This document shows, piece by piece, positions 8,567-17,460 of a stretch of 59,861 bases of DNA. The notes beneath the pieces were generated by a model. That model worked only from the letters and a program-made list of their open reading frames with translations, made no database searches and was not told the origin of the DNA. The first letter of the stretch is position 1; each line of letters opens with the position of its first letter. The DNA is from Paenibacillus antibioticophila (lineage in GTDB: Bacteria; Bacillota; Bacilli; Paenibacillales; Paenibacillaceae), in contig NZ_HG005141.1 of assembly GCF_000455265.1 (NCBI RefSeq), forward strand, positions 270,929 to 330,789, read 5' to 3'. A program made the position numbers and the translations under genes.

Positions 8567-9422
8567 ATGGTGTGCCGAATCCGGCCTTCCTCTTCAGCGA
8601 TAATTCATCCAGCGTTTTAAATTCATAGCCCTGGCGCCTGGCTTCATCAATGATGGATGACAGGGCCTCCGCATTATCTCTGGATACAGAGTGCAGCAGC
8701 AGCACCGCTCCCGGGTGAAGCTGGGCAATTACCTTCTGATAAGCATATGAGGCGCCCTTCTGATCATTGACATCCCAATCCTTGTAAGCTAGCGACCAGA
8801 ATACGTTTGTATAGCCCAGCTCTTTCGTAACCCTGAGCACATGCTCGCTGAAGATGCCGCGAGGCGGGCGTAAGTACCGCATTTTATCCGTCCCTGTCAG
8901 CGAGGAGGCCGCCGTTTTGACCCGGTCCAGCTCCTCTTTGATCTTCCCGTCATCGAGGGTGGTCATATCCGGATGACTCCAGGAGTGGTTACCAACGATA
9001 TGCCCCTCTGCTGCCATACGCTTCACCAGCTCGGGCTGGTCTTTTACATAGTGTCCTGTCACAAAAAAGGCTGCGGGAACCTTCTTGGCCTTTAGTACAT
9101 CCAGAATCGGCGCTGTATATCCATTTTCGTAGCCGTTATCGAAGGTAAGAAACAGCTCCTTACGGCTTGTATCCCCCGTAAAGACAGCATCATAGCGATC
9201 AACAATCGTCTTGAAGCCTTCTTCATTAATCGAGGGAAGCTGACCGTTCACACTTCGCTTGAAGCCGAAATGATAGGGCTGGTTCTCGGAGGCAGAAGCA
9301 GGCTGCTCCGCCCCGGTGGGACTAGCGGACAATGCAGACAGGCAAGAGGCGGCTCCTGCAGCCGGCTGAATGAGCAGTGTACAGCTCAATACGGCCGATA
9401 TCAAGGCGAACCTTTCCAGCAT
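8565..9422 (-). CDS. pdaA: PdaA-type polysaccharide deacetylase (muramic-lactam pathway)
   Basis: 285 residues. A signal peptide (hydrophobic residues about 5-24) is followed by a NodB-homology domain: metal motif LFLTFDNGYENGYT, then GNHSWSHPDMT with the two metal His residues, RPPRGIFSEH, and the C-terminal VLLLHSVS. FDNGYENGYT in place of the usual FDDG is the hallmark of PdaA, which deacetylates N-acetylmuramic acid after amidase action so that the delta-lactam of spore cortex forms. Length agrees with PdaA. ATG 9422 is preceded by AAGGAG. The gene appears monocistronic with its own terminator. The presence of pdaA supports a spore-forming host, though paralogues with other roles exist. 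Confidence 0.85.
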   Translation of the reverse strand: MLERFALISAVLSCTLLIQPAAGAASCLSALSASPTGAEQPASASENQPYHFGFKRSVNGQLPSINEEGFKTIVDRYDAVFTGDTSRKELFLTFDNGYENGYTAPILDVLKAKKVPAAFFVTGHYVKDQPELVKRMAAEGHIVGNHSWSHPDMTTLDDGKIKEELDRVKTAASSLTGTDKMRYLRPPRGIFSEHVLRVTKELGYTNVFWSLAYKDWDVNDQKGASYAYQKVIAQLHPGAVLLLHSVSRDNAEALSSIIDEARRQGYEFKTLDELSLKRKAGFGTP

Positions 9423-9499
9423 GAGGGAATCTCTCCTTCATTGTAGATGTGCAAAGCTCCGCCTTAATTTCTTCATTTTGTGTTCGGAATATACACGAT

Positions 9500-10906
9500 T
9501 CAAGAGTTTCCTTTGTCTTTGGCCAAGAGACTATGCTTATATCCATAGAAGAAGTATACGCACAAGCCAATTGCCATCCAGATCAGAAATGCAATCCATG
9601 TGATCCGCGGAAGGCTGATCAGCAAGTATCCGCAGGTCAAGGCCGCAATAATCGGAATAAGGGGTACGAGCGGTACTCTGAAGGATCGTTCCAGGTCAGC
9701 CCGCGTCTTGCGCAGGATGATAATTCCCACCGATACAGAGATGAAAGCAAATAAAGTCCCGATACTAACCAGGTCCGCGAGCCTGCCCAGCGGAATCAAG
9801 CCGGCGAAGAGAGCCACAATCGCCCCGGTCACCCAGGTGCTGAATTCCGGAGCGCCCGATTTGGGGTTGACCTTGGATAACCTTTCAGGCAGCAAGCCAT
9901 CCCGGCCGATCGCAAAGAACAGACGAGTCTGTCCAAATAAGAGAACAAACAAAACCGTCGTTATGCCAACAATGGCCCCAAGAGAAATAAACCCCGCAAC
10001 CCAGTCCTGGTGAATATACTGCAGGGCGAAGGCAACCGGATTTTTAACATTAAGGAGATGATACGGTACCATGCCTGTCAATACAGCGGTAACCAAAATA
10101 TAGAGCAAGGAGCATACCGCCAGTGACCACAGGATGCCCTGGGGTAAATCCTTTTGCGGATTTCGCACTTCCTCAGCAGCGGTTGCAACCACGTCGAAGC
10201 CGATATAGGACAGGAAGGCCGTCGCAGCGCCGGTCACGACTCCGCTGAAACCAAACGGCATAAACGGGGTCCAGTTGGACGGCTTCACATAAAAGACACC
10301 CACGATAATGAAGAGGAGGATGACGACAACTTTAACAACAACCATGATCGCATTTAACCGTGTCGATTCTTTGGCCCCTCTGGATACCACGAAGGTGAGC
10401 AGCAGGACGATTAACACAGCCGGCAGATCAAAATACGTGCCTTCGGCAGGATTAAATGCGCTGCTGATCGCCCTGGGCAGCTCCAGCCCAAGCCCGGACA
10501 GCAAGCCCTGAAAGTACCCGGACCAGCCACTTGCTACCATGGATGCGGCAAAGCCATATTCCAGAATCAGATCCCATCCCAGCACCCAGGCAAAAATCTC
10601 TCCGAATGTAGCGTAGCTGTAGGTATATGCACTTCCGGATACCGGAACCATGGAGGCAAATTCCGCATAGCAGAGCGCACAAAAAGCACATACAATGCCC
10701 GCAAGCAGAAAGGACAGGATCAGGCCCGGCCCCGCATGATTCGCAGCTGCAACCCCCGTTAACACGAAGATCCCCGTTCCGACTACACAGCCTACCCCCA
10801 GCATCGTCAAATCAAAGACGCCAAGCTCCTTTTTCATGCCCTTCGCACTGCTTGCCGCCTTCTCCTGCAGCATCTCGGTGATCGATTTTCTTCTAAACAC
10901 ACTCAT
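9500..10906 (-). CDS. APC family amino acid permease (YfnA/CAT-like)
   Basis: 468 residues with about 12 hydrophobic helices. The first helix carries the unwound-helix motif GVGCVVGTGIFVLTG, which binds the amino-acid backbone in APC transporters. The motif FLSYIGFDVVATAAEEVRNP in the middle marks the cationic/branched amino-acid transporter (CAT/YfnA) branch. The N-terminus before helix 1 is cytoplasmic and charged. ATG 10906 is chosen because AGGGGA lies about 11 nt upstream; a GTG at 10948 lacks a ribosome binding site. The substrate is probably an amino acid taken up with protons, but specificity cannot be read from the sequence. No riboswitch is visible upstream. Confidence 0.88.
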   Translation of the reverse strand: MSVFRRKSITEMLQEKAASSAKGMKKELGVFDLTMLGVGCVVGTGIFVLTGVAAANHAGPGLILSFLLAGIVCAFCALCYAEFASMVPVSGSAYTYSYATFGEIFAWVLGWDLILEYGFAASMVASGWSGYFQGLLSGLGLELPRAISSAFNPAEGTYFDLPAVLIVLLLTFVVSRGAKESTRLNAIMVVVKVVVILLFIIVGVFYVKPSNWTPFMPFGFSGVVTGAATAFLSYIGFDVVATAAEEVRNPQKDLPQGILWSLAVCSLLYILVTAVLTGMVPYHLLNVKNPVAFALQYIHQDWVAGFISLGAIVGITTVLFVLLFGQTRLFFAIGRDGLLPERLSKVNPKSGAPEFSTWVTGAIVALFAGLIPLGRLADLVSIGTLFAFISVSVGIIILRKTRADLERSFRVPLVPLIPIIAALTCGYLLISLPRITWIAFLIWMAIGLCVYFFYGYKHSLLAKDKGNS

Positions 10907-11029
10907 CTTGAGCTTATCCCCTAATTCTATGATTGTATTTTCTTTCACAAGTTGTAATTATAATAAAACAAACAAGGGGTGCATAGGTTCAGGATGGGAT
11001 AAATATGAACATTTAACGGATTTATACTG

Positions 11030-11935
11030 CTAAGCTTCTCCCCTGTAATCGGTTGAAGTGACAAGCATCTCTCTGGCAAACTGAATCCACTCTCTTGTGG
11101 CAAATGACAAATAACGATCCTCTCTCCATACTATACCCAGTTTCCAGGGAATTACCGGATTCAGGGGAACGATCCGAACCCGCTCATCGTCAATCTCCCG
11201 GCAGATCGTCTCCGGCAGCAATGTAATTCCGAGTCCTACTGCGACCATTTCACTAATCAAGTCCCATTGCGAGCTCTCATAGACAATGCGGGGCTGAAAC
11301 CCTATCTGGGTGCAGGTTGCAATAATCCGGTCGTGCAGGGTAAAGTCCTTCCTGAACAGGACAAAATCATCCTCTGCCAGCTCCTTCAGATGAACCTGAT
11401 CCCGACCGGATAAATGATGCTCCGGCGGAAGCACCAGATGGAGCCTTTCTTCCACGAAGGGAAAGCTGGCCAAGCCCTCCTGCGAGGTGGGCAGCACCGC
11501 AACCCCCGCATCGAGCGCGCCCTCCACAACATTGGACTCCACCTTCTTCGCCCCATCCTCAAATAGCTGAATCGTAATCTTCGGATAACGCTCATGGAAT
11601 TTGCCAATCACGCTTGGGAAGAAGCTGGCTCCCACCATGGGAGGCAGACCGATTCGCAAATGGCCTCGCTTCATATTTCGGAGATCATCCAGCTCTGCGG
11701 CCATATTTTGATATTCAGCCACAATTTGCTGCGCCTTGGAGACAATAAGCTGGCCGGCATCGGTCAGGACAATCTTTTTGCCGATCCGCTCAAACAGCAC
11801 CACCCCCAGCTCATCCTCCAGTCCTTTCACCGTCTTGCTAATGGTTGGCTGAGTAATAAACAGCGCTTCTGCGGCCCGGGTGAAGCTTCTGTGTCTGGCA
11901 ACCTCAATGAGGTACTGCATTTGCTTAATATCCAT
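11030..11935 (-). CDS. cidR: LysR family regulator, CidR-like
   Basis: 301 residues. The N-terminal winged HTH (MDIKQMQYLIEVARHRSFTR ... TQPTISKTVKGLEDELG, residues 1-60) precedes a periplasmic-binding-protein-like effector domain. ATG 11935 follows GGAGG with 7-nt spacing; earlier in-frame starts lack such a site. The gene is divergent from a CidA/LrgA-CidB/LrgB pair, the arrangement of cidR-cidABC in staphylococci and bacilli, where CidR activates the pair in response to carbon-overflow metabolites. The symbol rests on this context and general family resemblance rather than on a specific motif. A Fur-box-like palindrome lies 37-51 bp upstream, and repeat copy A3 lies between the two divergent genes. 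Confidence 0.8.
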   Translation of the reverse strand: MDIKQMQYLIEVARHRSFTRAAEALFITQPTISKTVKGLEDELGVVLFERIGKKIVLTDAGQLIVSKAQQIVAEYQNMAAELDDLRNMKRGHLRIGLPPMVGASFFPSVIGKFHERYPKITIQLFEDGAKKVESNVVEGALDAGVAVLPTSQEGLASFPFVEERLHLVLPPEHHLSGRDQVHLKELAEDDFVLFRKDFTLHDRIIATCTQIGFQPRIVYESSQWDLISEMVAVGLGITLLPETICREIDDERVRIVPLNPVIPWKLGIVWREDRYLSFATREWIQFAREMLVTSTDYRGEA

Positions 11936-11971
11936 ACCGTTCCTCCACCAATCCATATGTATAGACAAATG

Positions 11972-11986
11972 GAATGATTATCATTC
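11972..11986. promoter_or_regulatory. Fur-box-like palindrome upstream of the LysR gene
   Basis: GAATGAT-T-ATCATTC is a perfect 7-1-7 palindrome. Read on the minus strand it contains AATGATAATCATT, identical to the central 13 bases of the classical 19-bp Fur box. It could equally be the LysR regulator's own site. Confidence 0.4.
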
Positions 11987-12043
11987 GTTTTATTCATTTT
12001 ACTCATGAAAATTAATGCTGTAAAATTTCCATTATCAAATGCA

Positions 12044-12239
12044 ATATAAGTTGAACTAATGAATTTTACGTTCCTGGCAACGTGTGAAGTGTTCTTACGA
12101 TCGCTGTTGTTCGCGAATTTCTCTGATTGAACTAAGCATCATAAGGTGGAATTCCACTCACAAAGGCGAACGCTTCCGCTTCTACAGAACACTTCACACT
12201 TATGCCCTTTCTACGGAGCTTATTTAGTTCAACTTATAT
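12044..12239. repeat. Family A element, copy 3
   Basis: Ends ATATAAGTTGAACT (12044-12057) and AGTTCAACTTATAT (12226-12239) are exact inverted repeats, and the interior matches the other copies. It stops about five bases before the ribosome binding site of the cidA-like gene, so it forms most of the divergent intergenic region and presumably the 5' leader of that gene. Confidence 0.9.
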
Positions 12240-12258
12240 AGCGGGAAGGAAGCTTAAG

Positions 12259-12639
12259 ATGAATATCATTCGCATCGCTGCAAAGATCGTTCTGCAGGTT
12301 ATGGTCCTCATTCTGTTCACTCTGGCGATGAATGCGCTGGCCCAATGGCTTCACCTTCCGATTCCCGGCACCATACTCGGCATCATTGTATTATTCCTTC
12401 TACTCAAGCTGAAAATCGTCAAGCTCGACTGGATCGAGGCCGGCGCAAGCTGGCTGCTTGCCGAGCTGCTGCTGTTCTTCATTCCGGCCGCGGTCGGAAT
12501 TATGGAATATATCCCGATGCTCCAAAATAACGGCATCCAGATTCTGATTGTTGTCCTATCGAGTACCGTGATTGTCATGGTCAGCTCCGGACTGATTGCC
12601 ACGCGAATCAGCAGAAGAAAGGAGCGGAAGACAACATGA
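12259..12639 (+). CDS. cidA: CidA/LrgA family holin-like membrane protein
   Basis: 126 residues in four TM helices. The family pattern is seen in NALAQWLHLPIPGTILGIIVLFLLL and in ELLLFFIPAAVGIMEYIPML. CidA/LrgA proteins were described as holin/antiholin-like factors in programmed lysis, and more recently as partners of LrgB in transport of pyruvate or related overflow metabolites. ATG 12259 follows GGAAGGA (12244-12250) directly after repeat copy A3. A longer frame from 12202 would start inside the repeat and is rejected. The gene overlaps the next by ATGA, so the two are translationally coupled. Confidence 0.88.
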   Translation: MNIIRIAAKIVLQVMVLILFTLAMNALAQWLHLPIPGTILGIIVLFLLLKLKIVKLDWIEAGASWLLAELLLFFIPAAVGIMEYIPMLQNNGIQILIVVLSSTVIVMVSSGLIATRISRRKERKTT

Positions 12640-13319
12640 TCCCTGGACTGATCTGTCTCGCAATAACTCTTGTCGTCTATGTTCTCTCCAAGCATCTGTA
12701 CCGGATTCATCCAAGGGTCTATCTGTCTCCGCTCCTGATCACACCCCTTACCCTTGTGATTGGATTGATCTGGACCCAGATCCCTTATGAGACCTATCAC
12801 TCCGGGGGCAAGTGGCTGAGCTTTCTGCTGCAGCCGGCGACCATTGCGTTCGCGGTCCCCTTGTATAAATATTTTGATGTATTGAAAAAGCATATGGTTG
12901 AGATCCTGGCCAGCGTATTAACCGGCTCGGTCGTTGCGATGCTCTCCTCAGCCGTCCTCGCCAAGTGGATGCATCTGGATAGTGAGCTGATTACGAGTCT
13001 GATTCCTCGCTCAGTAACCACGCCTATTGCCATGAATATCTCCGAGATGATCGGTGGCGTGCCGAATATTACTGCCGTCTTCGTCATTATGACCGGACTG
13101 CTCGGAGTCACACTCGGCCCGCTCGTTGCGAAGCTGTTTCGAATTGAGAGCGAAATCGCCCGGGGGGTCTTGTTTGGAACAAGCGCCCACGGCACAGGCA
13201 CCTCCAAAGCCTTCGAATTCAGCTCGTTGACAGGCACCATCTCCAGTATTTCCATGATCGTAGCAGGCTTGTTCACCCTGGTAGCCGCTCCTGTCATCAT
13301 ATTGTTGTTATTCCATTGA
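12636..13319 (+). CDS. cidB: CidB/LrgB family membrane protein
   Basis: 227 residues, about seven hydrophobic segments. The conserved LrgB signature region is present: LIPRSVTTPIAMNISEMIGG followed by ITAVFVIMTGLLG, and near the end GTSAHGTGTSKAFE. LrgB/CidB is the obligate partner of LrgA/CidA, and together they influence murein hydrolase activity, autolysis or pyruvate movement. Start ATG overlaps the cidA stop by four bases. A strong terminator at 13378-13405 closes this two-gene operon. No cidC (pyruvate oxidase) follows, unlike some staphylococcal operons. Confidence 0.9.
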   Translation: MIPGLICLAITLVVYVLSKHLYRIHPRVYLSPLLITPLTLVIGLIWTQIPYETYHSGGKWLSFLLQPATIAFAVPLYKYFDVLKKHMVEILASVLTGSVVAMLSSAVLAKWMHLDSELITSLIPRSVTTPIAMNISEMIGGVPNITAVFVIMTGLLGVTLGPLVAKLFRIESEIARGVLFGTSAHGTGTSKAFEFSSLTGTISSISMIVAGLFTLVAAPVIILLLFH

Positions 13320-13377
13320 TGGGCATTGAACTCCGAACATGTGTTTCCTCCTAATTTTATATATTTATTTTTCTCTT

Positions 13378-13405
13378 GGCCTGCCTGACGGCAGGCCTTC
13401 TTTTT
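13378..13405 (+). terminator. Terminator of the cidAB-like operon
   Basis: GGCCTGCC-TGAC-GGCAGGCC stem-loop followed by TTCTTTTT; 8-bp GC-rich stem with a tetraloop. Confidence 0.9.
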
Positions 13406-13438
13406 GGATATTTCTTTGTTATCGTACAGGTTTCGACA

Positions 13439-13467
13439 TTGTAGTATAAGCCAAATTACGGTATGAT
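13439..13467 (+). promoter_or_regulatory. Probable promoter of the MBOAT operon
   Basis: TTGTAG (13439-13444), a 17-bp spacer and TATGAT (13462-13467). The -10 is good, the -35 only half matches. It lies 49 bp upstream of the chosen GTG start. Confidence 0.45.
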
Positions 13468-13515
13468 TTTAGTATTTGGTTAAAAACTTCTATTTTGCAA
13501 AGGGGTACACAGGAC

Positions 13516-14904
13516 GTGCTGTTTAACTCGTATGAATTCATATTTGCCTTCTGGCCCGTTACCTTTATTGTCTATTTTCTGCTCAATCGCTTTTGTCCGC
13601 CCTTATTCGGCAAGCTATGGCTTGCACTGGCCTCTCTGTTCTTCTACTCCTGGTGGAGCATTAAATCGCTGCCGCTCATGCTCGCTTCGATTGCGTTCAA
13701 CTATATTATGGGAAGAAGCATCAGCCACGCCAAGAAGCAGGGATCACGCAAGCTGCTCCTAACGCTTGCGATTGTCGGCGATCTGCTACTGCTGGGTTAT
13801 TACAAATATGCAGACTTCCTGATCACGAACGTCAATGCATTAACGGACGCCCATATTAGTCTGCTGCATCTGGCGCTTCCGCTCGGGATCAGCTTCTTTA
13901 CCTTTACCCAGATTGCTTATCTGGTCGATGCTTATCGAGGGAAGGCAAAGGAATATGACGTCGTTAACTATGTTCTGTTCGTTACCTTTTATCCGCATTT
14001 GATTGCCGGCCCGATTCTTCATCACCGGGAGATGATGCCGCAATTCGACCGCAAACGCGGAAAAAGAATTCTTCCGGGCAATGTGGCACGGGGCTTGTTC
14101 ATCTTCTGTATCGGTCTGTTCAAAAAGGTTGTCATTGCCGATACACTTGCACCGATTGCGACACAAGGCTTCGATACTGGCAATTACCTGACCTTCATTG
14201 GCGGCTGGATCACTTCGCTGTCTTATACGCTCCAGCTCTACTTCGACTTTAGCGGCTATTCGGATATGGCGATCGGGATTGCCCTGCTCTTTAATATCAA
14301 GCTGCCGATTAACTTTAATTCGCCTTACAAGGCTGTGAGCATCAAGGATTTCTGGGCCCGCTGGCATATGACGCTCAGCCGGTTTCTGAAAGATTATATT
14401 TACATTCCGATGGGCGGAAACCGAAAGGGGGTCTTCCGGACCTACTTTAATCTGGTTGCCACCTTTGTCATCGGCGGCATTTGGCACGGGGCCGGATGGA
14501 CATTCATCCTGTGGGGGCTTCTTCACGGGGCGGCTCAGGTCATTCAGCGTCTATGGCAGAAGACCGGCGTAAAGATTCCGCGCTGGTGCGCCTGGTTCAT
14601 CACCTTCATGTTCATCAACTTTACTTGGGTGTTCTTCCGTGCTCTCACCTTTGACGATGCTATCAAGGTGCTCAAGGGCATGGTGAATTTCCGGGATCTC
14701 GGTCTGACCCTATCGCTAGACCTGGCAGGTAACGTTCTGCTGATTGCAGCAGCCTTGCTTATAGCAGTGTTCGCACGCAACTCCATGCAGATGGCCCGCA
14801 GGTTCAAGCCGACCTGGAAGCACGCTGTATATATCGCATTCCTATTTGTATTTTCGGTGCTTTACTTCAACCAAGTCAGCGAGTTTTTATACTTTACCTT
14901 CTAG
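13516..14904 (+). CDS. MBOAT family O-acyltransferase (AlgI/DltB-like)
   Basis: 462 residues, polytopic. Family motifs include the MLFNSYEFIF start, PLGISFFTFTQIAYLVD, YFDFSGYSDMAIG, DFWARWHMTLSRFLKDYIY and the catalytic-His segment GGIWHGAGWTFILWGLLHG. These enzymes carry an acyl (usually acetyl) group across the membrane to a polysaccharide or teichoic-acid acceptor. GTG 13516 gives the canonical N-terminus and has AAAGGGG 10 nt upstream; a TTG at 13495 is less likely. The next gene, 18 bp on, encodes an SGNH-like extracytoplasmic protein, the usual partner that completes acyl transfer. The exact acceptor is not known; an exopolysaccharide or wall polymer is an inference. Confidence 0.9.
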   Translation: MLFNSYEFIFAFWPVTFIVYFLLNRFCPPLFGKLWLALASLFFYSWWSIKSLPLMLASIAFNYIMGRSISHAKKQGSRKLLLTLAIVGDLLLLGYYKYADFLITNVNALTDAHISLLHLALPLGISFFTFTQIAYLVDAYRGKAKEYDVVNYVLFVTFYPHLIAGPILHHREMMPQFDRKRGKRILPGNVARGLFIFCIGLFKKVVIADTLAPIATQGFDTGNYLTFIGGWITSLSYTLQLYFDFSGYSDMAIGIALLFNIKLPINFNSPYKAVSIKDFWARWHMTLSRFLKDYIYIPMGGNRKGVFRTYFNLVATFVIGGIWHGAGWTFILWGLLHGAAQVIQRLWQKTGVKIPRWCAWFITFMFINFTWVFFRALTFDDAIKVLKGMVNFRDLGLTLSLDLAGNVLLIAAALLIAVFARNSMQMARRFKPTWKHAVYIAFLFVFSVLYFNQVSEFLYFTF

Positions 14905-14922
14905 GAAAAGGAGATTATCTTC

Positions 14923-16335
14923 TTGAAGAACATTCGGTTTATCCTCTCGTTCCTGGCCTTCGTTCTGGTCTTTGCCGGTGTAGTGGGCGGCTTCATGATC
15001 ACTGTCGATCCGCTTCAGTTCTATCACAAGGCAGCCTATGAGCCGCTATATTCAAGAGAGCAGCGTTATCAGAATCCCGGACTGGCCAAGAACTACGAAT
15101 ACGACACCATCATTCTGGGCAGCTCCATGACGGAGAACTTCATTCCCTCCAAGGTAGAGGAAGCGCTTGGCGGAAAAGTGCTGAAATTGTCCATCGAGGG
15201 CTCTACCTCCATTGAGCAGCGGATGATTGCAGATCTTGCCTTTGGCACCGGCCAAGTCAAGACGGTGCTATGGGGATTTGACTATTTCACTGTGCGTGAT
15301 AATAATGTCCGGGACGCCGAGAGCTTCCCGTTCTATCTGTATGATGACAATGTATTTAACGACTATAAATATATTTTCAATGTATCCAATATCAAGCATG
15401 CTTTCGGCGCCCTTCTGCTGCCGAAGGACAAGCACCCCCAGTACCGGAACCTTGACCGGCTCAATAACTGGGATTCCTACGCCACCTACGGATCGAAGAA
15501 GGTGCTGCCCAAGTGGATAGAAGCCTGGAACTATGAGCAGACCTCCGGCGAGAGCGAGCCGGATTACGAACTGGCTAAGCAGCGCTTTGACGAAAATGTT
15601 CTCAGTCTGATCAAGGCGCACCCCGAGGTTGAATTCAAGATTTATTATCCGCCTTATTCGGTAATTCGCCAGCAGGTCTGGTACAGGCTCAACCCGCAGC
15701 GCTTCTATAATCAATTGGAAATAAAGAAGTATATGCTGGAGAAATTGGGGTCTATGGAAAATGTGACGCTCTTTGATTTTCAGAGTGATGAGAGTGTGAC
15801 TTATAATTTGGAGAACTTCAAGGATCTGTCCCACCATACCGGTGCCATCAACCAATGGATCATCGAGCAAATCGCAGCTGGAAGCCACCAGCTTACGGCT
15901 GAAAATGTGGATGAGCTGGGCAGCAAGCTGGAGCACCAGGCAAAGACGCTTGTGATCAACGAGAATGGTCCGATTTTCTCACTCACACTTACGGTAGAAG
16001 GCCAGGAGGCTTCCTTCGTTCAGATTCCTACAACCTCGAAGGATCAGGTTCGGGTTGCCGTCAAGGACTTCGCAGAAGGCACAGATACGACATTCGCTTA
16101 TGACAACGACACCAAGCAGGCAACGCTTCAGCGGGGCAGCAACACACTCATTCTGACCGCTGACAGTCCAATCGCTACCCTGAACGGCGAAGCAGTCAAC
16201 CTCGATGCTCCTGCTGTTATCGTACAAGGCCGTCTTGCCGGTCCGTTAATGCAGATCGTGAAGCTGCTGGGCGGGCATATTGCAGTTACCGAAAGCGAAG
16301 ACACCTATTTTGTCAATTATGATATCCAGTGGTAA
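14923..16335 (+). CDS. AlgJ/SGNH-like partner of MBOAT with C-terminal stalk-type domain
   Basis: 470 residues. One N-terminal signal/anchor helix (about 5-26) precedes an extracytoplasmic domain with IILGSSMTENF near residue 65, the likely nucleophile-Ser block I of an SGNH fold, and a later DLSHHTG (about 305-311) that may supply the Asp/His. After about residue 330 comes a separate beta-rich region of repeated short strands, ending in a copper-amine-oxidase-N-like (stalk) domain, LAGPLMQIVKLLGGHIAVTE. Such domains are common in Paenibacillus secreted proteins and may bind wall or ligand. Start is TTG at 14923 after AAAAGGAGA. Fusion of an acyltransferase partner to a stalk domain is unusual. 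The terminator at 16345-16387 ends the operon. Confidence 0.75.
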   Translation: MKNIRFILSFLAFVLVFAGVVGGFMITVDPLQFYHKAAYEPLYSREQRYQNPGLAKNYEYDTIILGSSMTENFIPSKVEEALGGKVLKLSIEGSTSIEQRMIADLAFGTGQVKTVLWGFDYFTVRDNNVRDAESFPFYLYDDNVFNDYKYIFNVSNIKHAFGALLLPKDKHPQYRNLDRLNNWDSYATYGSKKVLPKWIEAWNYEQTSGESEPDYELAKQRFDENVLSLIKAHPEVEFKIYYPPYSVIRQQVWYRLNPQRFYNQLEIKKYMLEKLGSMENVTLFDFQSDESVTYNLENFKDLSHHTGAINQWIIEQIAAGSHQLTAENVDELGSKLEHQAKTLVINENGPIFSLTLTVEGQEASFVQIPTTSKDQVRVAVKDFAEGTDTTFAYDNDTKQATLQRGSNTLILTADSPIATLNGEAVNLDAPAVIVQGRLAGPLMQIVKLLGGHIAVTESEDTYFVNYDIQW

Positions 16336-16344
16336 ATATACGGA

Positions 16345-16392
16345 AGAAGGTGTCCTGGTCATCTATGATGGCTTCAGGACACCTTCTATTTT
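16345..16392. terminator. Bidirectional terminator between convergent genes
   Basis: AGAAGGTGTCCTG (16345-16357) pairs with CAGGACACCTTCT (16375-16387), a 13-bp perfect stem followed by ATTTTTATT on the plus strand. It serves the MBOAT operon, and possibly the oxidoreductase gene converging from the right. Confidence 0.85.
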
Positions 16393-16394
16393 TA

Positions 16395-17381
16395 TTATAT
16401 ATTGTTGATTTGCACCGGCTTTCCGGTTCTGGCTGACTCCAAGGCCGCCCAGGTGACACGCTGTGTCTTCAGTGCATCGCCATAGTCGGAGTGAATCCCT
16501 GAGGTATCGCCTGTACGCAGCGCATGAATGAAGGCCTCGTTTTCCGCTCTGTAAGGATTGTCCTCAATTCGGAAGGTGCTCTTCTCACCGGATAGGGACA
16601 CCCCCAGAAGGTCCGGGCTCCAGGACAGGATTCCCTGATCCGTATAGAGGCTGAGCCCCACCTCTCCAACACCCGCAGGCAGAACACAGGTATTGGAGAT
16701 ATTCGCCACAGCTCCGCTCTTCAGCTTCAACGTAACCGTACCTACATCCGCTACACTGACTCCTTCATACTGCTCATGCACTACCCGGTTCGCATAAGAG
16801 GCGTAAACCTCTTCAACTTCTCCGGCAGTATATCTGAGCAAGTCCACAATATGTGTTGTTTGTTCAATGAACTGGCCGCCCGAGCCGCTTTGCTCTCTCC
16901 ACCAGGCCACTTGCGGCATATCTCCCATCCAGCATCCAAGAGCCATGCCGACCGTTTTTCCTTCAAGCAGCTCCTTCAGCTTTATCGTCTGTGCCTTATA
17001 ACGGAAATGATACCCCACAGAGTGAATCAACGGCTTGGAGCTTGCCTGAAGTCTGGAATAAATATCGAGCGGGGTTTCCAGTTCTGCCCCGAGCGGCTTC
17101 TCTACGAGGAAGGGAATGCCGCGATCAATCAACTCGGCTTCGATTGTCCCGTGCGCATGAGGAGGGATACACAGATATACCGCATCCAGCTTGGTGCCAT
17201 CCAGCATATCCGCCAGATTATCATACCCTTTCGAGCCCTCGTATCTGGAAGCAAGGGATTCCGCTTTGGGCAGGCTTGTCCCGCATACAGCAGCAACCTT
17301 CACCCCATCCAATGCAGCTAATATATCCCCATGAACCTTGCTAAACCATCCTGTACCGACAATTCCAATCTGCAGCTCCAT
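16395..17381 (-). CDS. Gfo/Idh/MocA family NAD(P)-dependent oxidoreductase
   Basis: 328 residues. The N-terminal Rossmann fold (MELQIGIVGTGWFSKVHGD) has the GxGxxS nucleotide loop. The family's EKPLG motif appears at about residues 93-97 (VEKPLGAELE), and the second domain includes QTTHIVDLLRYTAGEVEEV with the conserved His. Family members oxidise or reduce sugars and inositols. The substrate cannot be named, and no transport or sugar gene is adjacent. ATG 17381 follows AAAGGAGATGA with 8-nt spacing. A 9-bp inverted repeat right next to its predicted -10 box suggests control by a dedicated repressor. Confidence 0.85.
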   Translation of the reverse strand: MELQIGIVGTGWFSKVHGDILAALDGVKVAAVCGTSLPKAESLASRYEGSKGYDNLADMLDGTKLDAVYLCIPPHAHGTIEAELIDRGIPFLVEKPLGAELETPLDIYSRLQASSKPLIHSVGYHFRYKAQTIKLKELLEGKTVGMALGCWMGDMPQVAWWREQSGSGGQFIEQTTHIVDLLRYTAGEVEEVYASYANRVVHEQYEGVSVADVGTVTLKLKSGAVANISNTCVLPAGVGEVGLSLYTDQGILSWSPDLLGVSLSGEKSTFRIEDNPYRAENEAFIHALRTGDTSGIHSDYGDALKTQRVTWAALESARTGKPVQINNI

Positions 17382-17460
17382 AAATTCATCTCCTTTGGTC
17401 ATAATTAGCATACTAATACCTCTAGCCTATCCTCTCTTCCCAGGAATCTCAAGTCAGGAA

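Noticed and set aside
12202..12258. Earlier start for the cidA-like gene
   Set aside because: It would place the N-terminus inside repeat A3 and has no ribosome binding site; ATG 12259 has a good one.
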